Source: Guillardia theta CCMP2712
Lineage: Eukaryota; Cryptophyceae; Pyrenomonadales; Geminigeraceae
Length of the DNA: 64,000 nucleotides
Direction: 5' to 3'
Assembly: GCF_000315625.1 (NCBI RefSeq)
Contig: NW_005434628.1
Location: 305,109-369,108, forward strand
The translations under genes were made by a program, and so were the position numbers. The notes beneath the pieces are model-generated. The model was not told the DNA's origin. It did no database searches and was given only the letters and a program-made list of their open reading frames with translations. How positions within the stretch are numbered: position 1 is the first letter of the stretch; every line of letters begins with the position of its first letter. Positions 34,643 through 48,900 of this stretch are shown piece after piece.

Positions 34643-37600
34643 TCAGTGGCCGTTGAGGTCCTCCATCTTGATAGCCTCGTCTTCATCTGACGTAGCCGAG
34701 TCGTCAACTGCCTCCTCCTCCTCCTCCTCCTCCCCTGCCCTCCCGCTCACTCGCTCCTCCTCCCCTCCCCTCACTTTCCTCCTCCCGCTCATTCGCTCCT
34801 CTTCCTCGCTCTCCTCGTCAGATGACCCTTGACTTTCTTCGTATCCCCTGCTGCCTCCTCTCCCTGACGCTCTCGACTCGCCCTGGCTCCTGTGAAGGGG
34901 ACGCGAGCTCGTTCCGCTCTTCGTTGCAAGCATCCTCGAGCCCTCCATCCGGCTGGAGCTCAGCAGCATGGCACGAGCAACGCCGCTGGCCGTCTTGTTC
35001 ACGAGCGACTTGGTGTGCTTGCTGAGAGTCGCCTGCTGCTGCCAGCAGTCGAAGAGGACGGAGGCGAGCCAGCGGGTCAGACAGGAGCCATCGGCCACTG
35101 GCAACCAGGCGCGGACAAGGATCGTGCCATTGCCATCGGCAAGAAGAGACCTGGGAGGTCGTCTGTGCACGACTGACGCGATCCTGCTCGAAACGACCTT
35201 GAGATGTCTCGAGGACGAAACGAACGAAGCCAGACAACCCCAGCTGGACCGGAGCAGACTCTTTGCCGTCCTGGTCTTGACCTGTACAAAAAGGCGATGG
35301 CGAGCTGATCCGGCTCGAGCACAGGCAGCCCAGCAGGCAAAGGAGATTCCTTGCTCCCTCCTGGAGGCGAATGAGCTTGACTTGAGGATATCCGTGCGCT
35401 TCTGCAATAAAATGAGTCATGTTGCCCCCCCGCAGCCTCGTCCTCCTTCCTCCCCGGCCTATTCTCTTTGATGTGCTTACTTTGGCTGCCCAGCTCAAAC
35501 CCGATATCCAACAAGAGAAGGCTTGTAGCAGCAAGATGTGTTGACGGTTTTTGTGGACCTTTTCAATGTTGTTTCTGACATGCTTTTGTCGGCCTGAAAG
35601 ATACATCAGGGCAGAAAGAAAGCAATCAGCAGTCACGTCGAATCAGCTGCCACGCCTCAAAGATCTCGCCGGCGCTGACAAGCTTCGTTTTTGTCATCCA
35701 GGTGTCAAGAGCCCTCACGACCTTGCGATGGTTCATGTGCTGGTCCCTCCACGCCTCCCACGCGCAAGCCGCAAAGAGCATCGCCATGCGCGTGTATGCC
35801 TGCGCAGGCACAGGTGAGAGAGAGGAGGGAGGAGGGAGGAGGGAGGAGGGAGGCAAGCAGACGAACCCTGCGCACTATCTGACGATTTCTCCTCATGGCG
35901 GTCGCAGTATCGAGCCATCGAGAGAAGGATGTAGAGAGGAGGGAGCTTTGAGCAGCGTCAGCGAGGGGCACACAACGACTGGCGATGACCTCGACAGCTT
36001 GACGCTTATCCTCGTTGCACTGATACGAAGTCTGCGAGTCTCTACGACCATGCAGCAAAACGAGATCCAGCTTTTCGTCTTCCTCTTCAACTCTTGATCA
36101 ATCTGCAATCAGAGTAAGCAGAGAGAAGAGCGGAATAGAATGGACACTGCTTACTATGATTCTGCGATGAACAACTTTGACACTCCACTCCAAGAAGAAT
36201 TTCCGTATCTGTGTCTGCTGGACTTGATGCAGGATTTTGAGGGCCTCAGTGTTTGTTTCAATGCTCTCACGCCAGATCATCAGATGGAATCTTGTTCGTA
36301 AAGATCTTGTCCTAGAGATAACTTCAACAGGAACTTCGCAGGGTATCTGGAGAGAATCTCACGAGAGAAGTAGTTTGATGTAACATCTCCTCGTCCTCAT
36401 ATTGTTCTTCATGCCGAAGAACCAATCCATCAGCTTCGTTTTCAGAACTCCTCGCTTTATCTTCTCTTGCATTGAGAAACACTTCCTGGAATGAAGGCTT
36501 TAAAAGAGCGAATTTCAAAGTGTAATCGAACCTTCTCTTCAATTCCTGGTTCCTCACAAAATTTCTCCATTCTCCCCATGCTGTACCAAGTGCTGCGCTT
36601 GCTTTCCTTTGCTACTTGTCAGATTCACTATGCCAAACAAGCTTTTGCTGTACTCTAAGTGTCTTTGTGCAAGGTCTTGATAGCAATTCCGCTTCTTACT
36701 GACAATCCCCTTCCAATGATTGAAAGAAACGTACTGACAAGACAGGTCAGAGGAACGACGAATCATTGAAGGCTTCTCACGATCAAACGTTTCAATAACG
36801 CTCCTAAATTTGTCCGTGACCTTTCAGAGAAAACAGTGACATCACTGCAGAAATTCGTTACAAGCGTCATCCTTGTACAGTGAGGAACCTGATAGCGTCA
36901 AAGAAAGTCTTCAAGCATCTCCTCCGGATGACCAGGCTGTCTCTGACGTGTCATACTTATAGCACACAGCTGAGAGACGACTGGCCTGATCTTGAGCATC
37001 TTTTGTCTTCTTCGATCACATTCCGCCGCCCAATCGGACCATCGCACCCACTGGCTCGCTCTTCAAACAACAAGGAATCCCTCTCTTTCTTCTGACCAGC
37101 TTGCGAAGGCGTTGGCTGGCCTTCATTTCGTCCTTGCAGAACACTGCCCGAGAGATTCTATCTCTTGCCTTGCAGCTAGTACAGAACTCATTCCATCTCT
37201 CCCACTTCCTGCAGCCTCAGGTCAAGAATTCTCGTGATCTACTTTCAAGGAGAAAACCTTCGGAGACGGTACAGCGAGAACTTTAGCAGAGCAGTGCTCT
37301 CAAAGTTTGCCCATGTCCTTCGATCATGATGACTAGTGAGCCTGCCACATTTCAAACTCATCCATGGAAGGTTGAAACTGATTCTCCTTTCTCCAAATCG
37401 TTATCTTACCATCTCATCAAGAAAGTAACCAGGGAACGTCTGTCACATCGAGTCCTTACAAGCATTTCAAACCTGCACAACAAGAAGATTTTGAGATAAG
37501 ACGAGCCATCAGCCAAACAATCAACCTTCTCATCTTCTTCCTCGTCCTGACATTTTCAGCAAGCTGTCCGAAGGAAACAGATAAGCGATCGAGGCGATCT

Positions 37601-38968
37601 TTTGACTGGAAGAAGTTTCCCAGCAATATCATTGCTCTTTCTTTCAACCTGCAAGATACTGAGACAAAAAAGTATGTATCGTCCTTACGTTCTTTCTTTG
37701 CTGTAGACTGCTATTTCCTTCCACAAGACAAAATTTTGCCGAACCCTACCAAGATTGCTTCGCATCGCATTCACAGACCTTTAATCAAATAGACGTCAAA
37801 CTTTCCGATTTTTCGGCCGATCAGCTTGAAAATACATCTTGTATCGACAAACCCGCATGGAAGTTGCGAACTCTTTCATCCTGAGAAGACAGTTTGCTCG
37901 TATGTTGTTCTTTGACCTGGTCCATGTTGTCATTTTACAGCACCTCGACCATCGCACGCCATCACCTTCTGTACAACAAAGCACAACCTGCAACGCACCA
38001 AATGCGCCAGACGGGAGCAACTGCATCCTAGACGAGCACCGTGAGAGCACGGCAGGCATGAAGACGAGGAAGCGAGCGAGGGAGAGGGCGGGACACGTGA
38101 AGGAGCGCAGGAACGGCATGGTAGGAGGAGGAGGAGCAGCACAGAGCAAGCACGACGAACCTCAAACTTGCACTCCTTAGAGATCGAGAGTTTTCTAAGT
38201 GCAGCTGGGATGCAGCCGCGCAGGACCCTCGTGAGAAGTCAGGAACTTAACCTGCTCAGCAGCTGGCAATACCTCCAGCTCGAGATCCTCCACCGCCAGC
38301 ACTGGAAGGTTTGCTGCAAGTAGGATCGGCGATGGACGAGGGACAACCAGGCAAGTCTCTCCACCTTGGGCATGCAGCACCACCAGCTTGTCAGTACCCC
38401 TCCATCTCCCTCCATGTACCCTCACCGCATCCTTTCTGACGTGCAGAAACTGAGCTAACGTCATCGTCGGACGCTGGCAGGGACCCGCCCAGAGGTTCCC
38501 GTCCTTGACCTTCCTCAGCGTCGCCTTCCTCCATGTCCCCATTGCTGTCATCGTTGCGCTCGCCTTCGCTACTTCCCTCAGGTTGGCCCAGGCCAGACGC
38601 AGCCATGCGCGAAGCGCTCTTGACATCAAGGTCTTGCGAGCATGAGCTGTTGCAGCTCGCACAAGGGACGGAGGCAGGAGGGTGGGAGCATAGATGGTGG
38701 AGATGGAGCCCTGCAGCAGAGAGTCGTCTGTATCCTCTCTCGCCTCAGGCTCTGACAGAACCAGCGAGCGGCTGTGTAGGAGAGCCTGGGCTCTGCTGAT
38801 GGTGTCGCTTTGGTAGCTGTCGTCGACCAAGAGGGTCTTGATGACGTCCTGGACGCGAGACTTGGACATTCGCTCTGTTGGTTCAACTCCTCTGTCCGGT
38901 GATCCGCGTCTTTGCTTATCTGTTGAGGACTCGGGAAGCCTCCTCGGCCGATCGAGGAGTCTCGACAT
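34643..38968 (-). CDS. Sfi1-like W-repeat protein (centrin-binding/basal-body type), multi-exon
   Basis: Likely structural protein of centrosomes or basal bodies. Start ATG 38968 (MSRLLDRPRRLPES). The body is a string of exons each with one or two helical repeats built around Trp: ALRAWLRLAWANLREVAK and TMTAMGTWRKATLRKVKDG (38600-38480), GRVRQNFVLWKEIAVYSKE (37720), LGNFFQSKDRLDRLSV (37600), YVSFNHWKGIVSKKRNCY (36730), FLEWSVKVVHRRII (36180), FSRWLDTATAMRRNRQIVRR (35900), FAACAWEAWRDQHMNHRKVV (35770). This matches the spacing of Sfi1-type centrin-binding repeats. The last exon (from about 35400) is basic and then strongly acidic (EEEEEEEAVDDSATSDEDEA), stop at 34643. Exon joins were not worked out individually, so two adjacent genes cannot be excluded. 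Confidence 0.6.
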
Positions 38969-39403
38969 GGGAGGATCTTGAGAGTCCAAGGATGATGTTG
39001 TGTCTTATAGCAACTGGAGAGATTGACGATGATGTCGACGAGTCAACAACAACTGCTCTTCATCGCATCGCATCTTCGCTGGCTTCATCTACTTTCCTTC
39101 CATCTTTCACCGCCCCTCCTTCGCCACGCCATTGAGTGGGTCAAATATTTGAAACCTGTACCCCTGCTCGAAGTACCCCTACCCCCCAAATGACGCCTCT
39201 TAGTGAATTTGTTCCGCTTACACCCTGTCAATTTCCTTCTAAAGTACCCCTACGAAGCAGTCCCTGATGATAGGACCGACATTCTCCCCACAGTACCCCC
39301 TTTTACGGGCGGTTCTCAACGGATAGGCTTCGACGCGCGGGAATATGCGAGCCAGAGAACAAGGGACGAGGTAGATGAAGATGAAGAAGGGGAAGAGGAG
39401 AGG

Positions 39404-39476
39404 AGGAGGAGGAGGAGGAGGAGGAGGAGGAGGAGGAGGAGGAGGAGGAGGAGGAGGAGGAGGAGGAGGAGGAGGA
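39404..39476. repeat. (GGA)n microsatellite before the assembly gap
   Basis: Pure trinucleotide repeat running directly into a block of N. The true length is unknown. Confidence 0.95.
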
Positions 39477-39576
39477 NNNNNNNNNNNNNNNNNNNNNNNN
39501 NNNNNNNNNNNNNNNNNNNNNNNNNNNNNNNNNNNNNNNNNNNNNNNNNNNNNNNNNNNNNNNNNNNNNNNNNNNN
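39477..39576. other. Assembly gap, exactly 100 N
   Basis: One hundred N, the conventional size for a gap of unknown length. It directly follows the GGA repeat, which is the probable cause of the break. Confidence 0.98.
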
Positions 39577-39719
39577 TGCTGTTGCACTTCTTTGTTTTTG
39601 ATTTCTCCGATCTCCGCGTACTCTCCGCAGCAGTCTGCCGTCCTTTCTTTCCCCACAGCCTCCCCCCTATCGGGAGGCGGGGGGGGGGTTATAATCATCT
39701 GTCATTCCATAGCAATCGT

Positions 39720-39807
39720 AGGAGGAGGAGGAGGAGGAGGAGGAGGAGGAGGAGGAGGAGGAGGAGGAGGAGGAGGAGGAGGAGGAGGAGGAGGAGGAGG
39801 AGGAGGA
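39720..39807. repeat. (GGA)n microsatellite after the gap
   Basis: About 29 uninterrupted GGA/AGG units, the same motif and strand as the repeat at 39404. The two may be one locus misassembled around the gap. Confidence 0.95.
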
Positions 39808-39932
39808 TAAAAGTCCCTCGGTCGCTTGCTTGTTCACAATTTATGTACATTACAACTTTCATCTACAGACATAAAGATTGATATTACAAAACCTACAACC
39901 AGCTCTCGCTTAATCAGCTGCAATGATGTCAA

Positions 39933-42900
39933 TCACAAGCACGAAGAGCAAGCACACAGCTCACTGTATTGACAGTTCCATGCGAAGAACTCCATCACCT
40001 GGATGCAAACATTCTCAGCCCCGCCTGCTCCTCCCACCTCTCACTCACCGCGTCCATCCCCTTGGCTGTGAAGCCCTCAGGAAGGAGATTTCCTGCATGG
40101 CAGTGAGTGTCGGCGGTCGAGGGGGGTTGGAGGAGAGGCACCAGGATTGTCTTCGAGCCGAAGTTGCTCGATGCTCGTCAGATTGCCGAGCTCCAGTGGA
40201 ATGGACATCAGCTGTAGGAGGTCAGAGAGTGAAAGGGGGAGGGCGGGGGTGAGCGTTGAGAGAGGCAGAGCAGAAGGTCAACGTTGCGAGGAAGGAGCAT
40301 ACCAGGGATGAGAGGAACAAACAGAGCAGGGCGGAGAGGAGCAGGGAGGAGAGAAGCAGGGAGGACAGGAGAGGAGACGAAAGGAAAGGAGGGGCCAGAA
40401 GAATGTCCAATACCAGACAAGATGCTGAAGCAGGATGGCAAGTACCTGATTATTCTCGAAGGAAACTTCTCGAAGTCCGGTCAACTGTCCGATCAAAGTC
40501 GGGATTGATCGAATCTTGTTGTGAGAGAGGGCGAGCTATCAAGCACGAGTAGTAGTCAGCGAAAAAAAGAGTCGATTTCTTGTCGTTGTCGTCATCATCA
40601 TTATCATCCTCCTCATCCTCAACCTCATCCTCAACCTCCTCCTCCTCCTCCTCCTCATCATTGTCATGATCCATCACCTGCTGCAAGTTGGTCAGGCGGA
40701 AGAACTCGTTGGGAAGATGCTCGATCAAGTTGTGACGGAGCATCAGGGAGCTGAGGCCCAGGATCTTTCCAATCTGCGAGAATCTCAGCATAGAGTCAGG
40801 AGCGCACCATTGTTGCCTGTGGAGAAATCTCCGCAATCTGGTTGAAGGAACAATCCAGCATCATCTAGAGCGAGCCAGCAGAGGTCAGAGGCCGATGAGT
40901 TTAGGAGCAGCCGCACCAAAGAGCGGAGGTTTTCGACGTCTTCGGGGATGGAGGACAAGCAGTTATGCTGCATCCGTAGGATCCTGAGGTTCGTCATGGA
41001 AGAGATCTTCACGAAGATTTCATCCTCAAGGCTGGAAAATCGTCAGGGGGAGGAGGAAACGAGTCAGCAGAGAGGCGACCGATTGTGCGAGAGGTCCATG
41101 TTGGTCAAGGTAGCGCTTGCTAGCTCAGGCAAAGATTGCAAAGAATTGTTCTTCATCAGAAGGTTTTGGATCCCAGCAATCCCGATCGTCTTTCCTCCCT
41201 TGAAGGACGACGTCGAGCGCGACGTCCTGGCTGAAGACGAAGGAGTATCTGCTATCAGGGAGACATAGCCGATCTGATTGTTGTCGACGCATAGGTATCT
41301 CAGACTCTCCTTGGAGAGGAGGGAGGATGGGAGCTGGGAGAACTGAGGAGGGCAGCAAGTCAGCCGCCAGCAGCTCAGCTCAGAGGGCTCACGTTGTTGC
41401 TTCTAAGGTCGATATGTCGAAGATGAACGAGTTTAGAGAGGGAGGGAGGGACGTCGTCTATCTTGTTGAACCGAAAGTCTAGCATCGTCAGCATGGTGAA
41501 CGTCAGGATCTGACAGAAGGAGTCAGTGTGCAGCGATGAGCTCCATGCAAGACGGCAACTGCGACCAGGAAGAAAAGGTAGGAGGAGGAGGAGGGGGAGG
41601 AAGGAAAAATACCTCGTCTGAGATCCTGGTGAGAGCGTTGCTAGCTAGGTTGATGGAGAGGAGGTAGTTCAGATGGTGAAAGCTGATGTTGGATTCGCTG
41701 AGCTCCATTCCTGACAAGTCCAGGTGCATCGACGACCTTGCATCTCCAATCCGACGAAGATACTGCAGGGCATGTCATTGCTATGGAGGGCCAGTATAAT
41801 CCCATCAACCCCCCCCCCCCCCTCCTCCACCCCCCCCCCCCCCTCCTCCCACCCCCTCCTCCACCTCCTCCACCTCCTCCTCCTCCTCCTCCTCCTCCTC
41901 ATTTTCCTCCTCCTCCTCCTCATTTTCCTCCTCCTCCTTATTTTCCTCCTCCTCCTCATCGCCACCGCCATTATGATCATCATCAGGAGCAGCAGGAGCA
42001 GGAGCAGGAGCAGGAGCAGCAGCAGCAGCAGCAGCAGCAGCATCGCTGTGTCGATCATCGCAAACAGAAACTTGACATCCATATCTTCGTTTGCCTCACC
42101 ATCTGAATGATCGGAATCCCTTCGTCCATGATGTGTTTAGGAGGGTCGATCAGCCCGTCGTCCACGTGCAGCCTTTGCAAGCAGCTCAAAGTGCCGACGA
42201 ATGTAGGAAGGTACTTGAGCTTGTTCCCGATCAGAGTCAACTCGTTGATGGGAGCGGCCGTGGACTGCTTCTTCCCCTGCTCGCTGGTTGTCAGTACGCC
42301 CCTCACCATCTTCCCTTCCTCTCACATTGACTGGCTTCACCTCCTCAGCCTCATCGGAGCCTGAAGCTGCAGTCAAAGACGAGGAGGAGGGAGCGAACAA
42401 GAGAGGGAGGGAGAAGTTACCAACGATCCCCAGCAGGTCCGTCGGGAGGTCCTGCGAGAAAAGGATGAGATGGGATGGATGTCGAGCTGAGAACAGCAGG
42501 ACCTCGAGCTCAAGGTCGCGGAGGTCGATGTGGCCAGTGATTTTAACGTCGTACATCCTCTTTAGGTACTGGAAGACCTGGAGGGAAAGTGTGAAGAGTG
42601 GGAAGGAGGGAGATTGCTTTCAGAGACAGAGACAAGAAGGAAGATGGCTATCAGAGACAGATTGAAGACACGGTTGCTAACAGAGATGGACATAAAAGAA
42701 AATGGCTATCAGAAAGAAAGACATGACAAGAGATTGCTATGAGAGAGCAAGAGATGAAAGGAAATTGGTACGAAGGATCTTTGTTTCTCTTTTCGGAGAC
42801 GAAGGCAAGGAGGGCAAGGATACAATCCGATGATGTTGCAATAAACAAGACATGAACTCCCTTCCGATCATCATCACCGCTACAAGGCCCTGCCGCACGA

Positions 42901-45900
42901 CGAGGTCCGGGGGGTCGAGGATCGGGTTGTCATCGAAGTTGAAGTTGACGAGCAAAGAGATCCTGCTGAGGCTGGGAGGAAGCATCTTGATCTTGTTGTT
43001 GGACAAGGACAAGAACGTCAGGTTGGTGAGTCGATGGAAAGGTTTGGGTATCTCCACAACCTGCCAAAGAGAAGAAGATGAGCTAAAGGATATGGAGTGC
43101 TTGACTTGAAACTTCAAACAGCACCTGGTTGTTCGCCAGGTTCAACGTGTGGAGGCCAGTGCACAAGCTAATGCTTGAGGGGAGGATGCTGATCTCGTTG
43201 CGTTGGAAGTATGCTTCCTGCAAGCTCTTCATGCGGTTTATCTGGTTGGGGAGGAACTTTATCTTGTTGAGACTGAGGTCCAAGTACGTCAACGATGACA
43301 AGCTCGGGAAGGTGGGAGGGAGCAGCTGGAGTTGGTTGTCCTCCAGGCACAGCTTCTCAAGGTTGGTCAAGTCGCCGATGGAGTTGGGAAGGGACTCTAG
43401 TGAGTTCTTGTCCAGCAGAAGAGACACGACGCTCGTAAGGGTGCCGACCACAGCAGGGAGCTGCATCAAACGATTCTCCCCGAGGTCAAGATGGCGGAGT
43501 TGCTCGAGCTGGGCGATCTCCCAGGGGAGAGTTCTCAGCTTGTTGTGCCTCATTCTGAGCGTCTGCAGGACCTTCAGCTGGGAAATCTCGGGGCTCAAGA
43601 GCTCGATGACGTTGTTGTCGAGCTTGAGGGCCTGCATCCTAGTGCCGAGGGCGATATCGTTGGTAACGGCGCTGAGCTGCCAGGAGGAGAGGTCGAGGTC
43701 CCCAGTATGATGCGCGTCAAATACCCTCCTCATGTACTCGAAGATCTCTGCCGTCGGCCGCTTCATGACGTCCTCGTGCGGGCTCCTCCACAGGTTGTTG
43801 GCCGTCACGACGCTGGTCAGGCTGGTGATGAAGGCAAACTCAAGGTAAAAGACCGTGAGCTTGTTGTTGGCGAGGTTGAGGGCAGCGAGGTTGGTGAGGA
43901 GGAGGAAGTCGACAGGGATGAAGGTGATGTTGTTGTGGGAGATGTCCAGCTCCCTCACCAGCAAGAGACTTGAGAAGGAGAAGTTGTACGCCTGTACTGG
44001 GGCGCCGATAGCCCGCAAACTTGCAAACTCCTTGGAAGTGAAAAGATGCTCGTCGGTCCCCTGGTAGTCCAGAACCTCCAGCAGGTTGTTTGCCAAGCTC
44101 AAGGACGTCAAGTTGGTCAGCTGCACGAGAGTGAAGGGGACGGTCTCAAGGCCGAGCTTTGACAAGTTCAGCCGCCTGCTGCTCGTTGCCTCGTTGCGCC
44201 TGTCCAGATACTCCATGATATGTCGGAATCCCATCCTTGCGATGTCAGCGGGAGGATCCGCGATCTTGTTCCCGTCGAACTCGATCTCCTCCAGGGTAGA
44301 GATGGCAACGACTTGCGGAGAGATACTGGTCAGCCGGTTGTTCTTCATCCGCAGCAATCGAAGCTGAGTCAGGCAGTAGATGGAGTCCGGGAGATGATCG
44401 AAGCGGTTATTGGAGATGTCAATCCTTGTCAAGCACGACAGCTTGTCAAACTCCATCGACAGCGTGTCCAGGAAGTTCCAGCTCAGGTCCAGGTGAGCGA
44501 GAAAGACGAAATCTGTCAGACCCGCCGGGACAGAGGTCAGTTTGTTGCTGCTGATGTCCAGCTCCACTAGGGTCGTGAGGTCGTCGATGGCATCGTGCAA
44601 GTGACTGAGCTGGTTGTCTCTGAGGTACAACTGCTGCAGGCTGGACAGCCTGGCCATGCCCTTGGGGAGAAAGGCAATCTTGTTGAAGCTCATGTCGAGA
44701 GTCCGCAGCTGCTCCAGGCTCTCGATGGCCTGCGGGATGATGGCAATCTGGTTGTTGGACATGCTGAGAGTGCGCAGGGAGGTCAGGTAGAAGACAGCAG
44801 CAGGCATCTGCTTGAAGAGGTTGTGGTTCAGCTCGAGCCTGCTCAGGTTCACCAGCTCCATCGCCTGCTCGGGCAGGTCTTGCATCAGGTTGCGGTTGCA
44901 ACAGAGCACCTCCAGGCTATCCAGCAGGTCCGATAGTGTGAGGTCAAGGTGGACGATCGACCAGTCGTTTAGCTCCAGCTCTCCTCGTCTGTTGCTCATC
45001 TTCTGCCCCTGGAAGCTGTACCCCTCCGGCAGCCTCCCCCTCGCTGCCAGCAGGAGGGCAAGGAAGTTCATAACGGCGGTGAGTCCGCGGGGAACGATCT
45101 CCTGCGGCGGCATTCGCGAGTCGTTGCCGTGGGCCTGGAGGACCTGGAGGCTTGTCATGAGGGCGATGGAGGTCGGGAGGATGTGGATGAGGTTGTCCAC
45201 GAAACAGAGCTCCTGGAGGGAGGGGAGGGAGCATAGCTCTAGAGGGATCTCGTGCAGGTTGTTCTTGTTGATCCGGAAGACGCGGAGGTCGCGGAACTCT
45301 GAGATGCTCGGAGGAATCTCGTAGATCCTGTTGGATGACAGGTCAAGGAGCTGGAGGAGGGAGAAGTGGAAGAGAGGAGGAGGAATCGCCTGCAGCTGGT
45401 TCCCCACAAGGGAGAGCCTGGTGAGGAAGGTGAGGACCGTCATGGGGGGAGGGACGTGACTGAGGTTCATCTCATGAAGGAAGAGCTCCTTCGTTGCATG
45501 CGACCGCGACATGTTCTGCATGTACTCCCTCAGCTTGCTGCCCGACACGACCGCAACTTCCTCCGGGGGATCGACGAGCGGGTTGTGGGCCGCGTGCACA
45601 GTGTCGATGTAGGGGATGAGGCCTAGGTCAGGGGTGAGATGCTCGACGAGGTTCTCAGACACGTTGAGGGAGCGGAGGGACGTCAGCCTGCTGCAGTTGT
45701 CCGGCAAGGACTTGATCTTGTTCTCCTGTACGTTGAGGGTCTGGAGGCTCACGAGGCTGGAGAGAGAGGCAGGGAGCCCTTGGAGTTTGTTGGAGCTCAG
45801 GTTGCAGGAGACGAGGCCAGTTAACAGCCCGAACTGATCCGGGATGCTCGTCAGCTCGTTGTGACTGAGGCTCAAGGTCTGGAGGTCGTACAGGAGGCAG

Positions 45901-48900
45901 AGAGAGTCGGGGAGCGATGAGATCTGGTTGTCGTCAAGGTTGAAGAGCTGGAGGGTCGTTAGGCTGGAGACGTTGTCCGGCAGTCGGGAGATCCTGTTGT
46001 TGTTGGCCAAGAGCTTCCTGAGGCTCTTCATGCCGTCGAAGAGACTTGGAGGCAGGGAGGTCAGACGGTTGTTGGAAACTTCGACCACAAGGATCTCGGC
46101 GAAGTTGTCAAGAACTTCGCACGTGTAGGACTCAAGGTTCCAGTTGCTCAGAGTCAGAGTCTGGGAGGTCTTGGAAGACCATAGCGTCCTGAGGTAAGGG
46201 AGGATGGTGCCGGTCCCCTCTGCTATGATCTCGGGAGGAGGAGACGAAAGGAGCTCGCAGTGCGTGAGGTCTAGCAGCCTTAGTGACTTGGAGAACAGTC
46301 CGAACTCCGGAGGGACGGATCTCATTCGGTTGCGGGAGAGGTTCAGAGTCTTGAGCTTCGTCATCTGCCACATGACTGAAGTGATGATGACAACCTGGTT
46401 GTCCTCGAAGCTGAGGTGCTTCAGGAGGAGGAGATCGCCGATGCGGATGGGGATGGTGCGGATCCTGTTCTTGGCGAGGGAGAGGGAGGTGAGGGAGGTG
46501 TAGAAGAAGAGTTCGTCGGGAACTTCGATCAGCATGCAGCCTTCCAGGTCGATCTTGCAGATCTTCAGCCCGTCCTCGATGCATCTCAAGTACTTCAAGA
46601 TCACCCCGGGGCCCTCGCCATGGATCTCATGGGGAGGACTGGTCAAGTCGGCACATTGAACCACCAGGTCGCGCAGGTTGGTCAGATGGCAGAGGGAACG
46701 AGGGAGCGAAGTCAGGGGGTTGCGATCGACGTGCAAGCACTCCAGGGCCGTAAGCTGACCCAGCTCCTGGGGAATTGAGCTGATCTTGTTGCCCGAGACG
46801 TCCAGGTGGGTGAGGAGGGAGAGGGGGAGGAGGGAAGTGATGTCAACCTCCTCGATCAGGTTGTCCTTGAGGGAGAGGAAGGTAAGGCTCGTCAGCTCCA
46901 GCAGCCCAGCAGGCATTCTTCTGTGCTTTAGGCTGGCCAGGTCGAGCTTTGCCGTCGAGCGAGCAGTTGACAAGCTCCTGAGGTATCGCAAGATCGTTGC
47001 CACGTCTCTGCCCTCAGTGACGTCGATGGGAGGAGAGACCACTGCCTCCTTGTCAAAGTCCAGCCTCTCCAACGTCGTGCACCATCCCAGCTCGAACGGG
47101 AGGGCCTTGAGCTGGTTGTTGGTCACCGACAGGATCCTGAGCCTCCTCAGCGAGCTGACGGAGGACGGCAGGGAGGTCAGTCGGTTGTTGTCCAGAAGGA
47201 CCTCCAGCAGGTTGTAGTTCCTTCCAAGGATGTCAGAGACGCTGGTGAGATTCATGCCTTGCAGGTTGAGCAAGTTGGAGGAGGAGGAGTCGCGGAGCCT
47301 CCGCAGGTACATGCAGATGAAGTTGGCGCCTTTCCTCCGGATCTCCGGTGGAGGGTCGCGCACGGGGTTGCCCGATAGGTCGAGCTCGGAAAGGTTGGAG
47401 AGGAGGCCCCACTCGAAGGGGATGGAAACGATCTTGTTCCTGGCCAGGTTGACCCTGGAAAGGCTGATGACGTGGCCGATCTCAGGGGCAAGAGCCTCGA
47501 GCTGGTTGCCTGCAAGGTCCAGGTGGTGGAGGGCCTTGAAGTTGCCAAAGTCTGACGGGATGTCAGAGATGTTGTTGTCTGCCAGGCTGAGGTGTGTGAG
47601 GGTCTCGATGTAGGAGAAGGAGGCGGGGAGGGAGTCCAGGAGGTTCCCGTCGGCAATGAACTCCCGTAGCTCCCGCAGGTTGCCGACGAGGACGGGGATG
47701 TGGAGGAGGCGGTTGGAGCTGACGTTGATGTGGACGAGGTTGAGGAAGGTGAAGGTTTCAGGGACGAGCTCGGAGACCAGATTGTTCGAGATGTCCAGCT
47801 GAGTCAGGGAGAAGTTTGCAGCGTGATGAATGGCGAAGGTCTGCATGCCGCAGGACGACAGGTCGAGCCTCTTGGAGGTGAGAGCGTCGAGCAGGGCCGA
47901 GAGGTACTCTTTCACTGGCGCGATCCCCTTGCTGCAAATTTCCATCCCAGGAGACAGCAGCTCGTTCCCCTCGAAGGTGAAGTCTGTCCAGCTGGGCAGG
48001 AAGCTGAGCTGGGGAGGGAGGGATCGAAGGGAGGGGTTATGATCGAGGAGGAGGGAGGATAAGGTGCTGATCCGTCCTAGCGTGACGGGCAAGCTCTCGA
48101 GTCTGTTCCTCTTGGCAGAAAGGAGCTCGAGCCTTGTGAGGTCGCAGACTTCCAGCGGGATCGAAGTGCAGAAGTTGTCGTCAATGATGAGCTGACGAAG
48201 GTTGTAGAGGAGGAAGATGGAGGAATGGAGGACCTGGAGGTCCTGTCTGCTAAGATCCAGGACGTTGGTCTCCTCGGCGGCTAGCAGGTTGTGCAGGTAT
48301 GACAGGATAGCATCCGTACCCTTGTCGATCACCTCGCGGGGAGGGGACTGCACAGGGTTGCCCTTGAAGCTCAACTTGGTCAAAGATGAGAGGCGGGCCA
48401 TACCCGCTGCGAGAATCTGGATCCTGTTCTCGTCGACGTTGAGGGTCCGAAGGTTGGTGAGGACGAAGATGGAGGGAGGGACTTGCTCTAGCCTGTTCCC
48501 ACTGAGGTTGAGGGTAGTCACTGACTGGTACTCCTGGGCGTTGATGAAGATTCTCTCCATTCCCATCCACCCGAGGTCGAGGACTTTGGAATGTTTCCCC
48601 TCCCACATCCTCATCAGGAAGGCAGAGATGGCAGGCAGGCCCTGGGCTCGGATCTCGGGCGGGGGGGAGAAGAGCTGGTCGTTTCCGTCCATCAGGAGCA
48701 GTTTGAGCTTTGGGAGAAGAGCAACTTCGGGGAGGACGTTGAGCAGAGGGTTCTTGCCAACGTTGAGCTCCTCCAGCTGCTTCAGCGCCGCGATGCCAAG
48801 AGGAAGAGTCTCGAACTTGTTGTGCCCCATGCGCAGTTTTTTGAGTTCAACCAGCTCAGTGATGCTGCTGGGCAGATTTGACAGCCTGTTGCGAGACACG

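Noticed and set aside
39203..39881. Poly-Arg and poly-Gly frames across the GGA repeats and N gap
   Set aside because: Microsatellite translation, and the frame runs through N.
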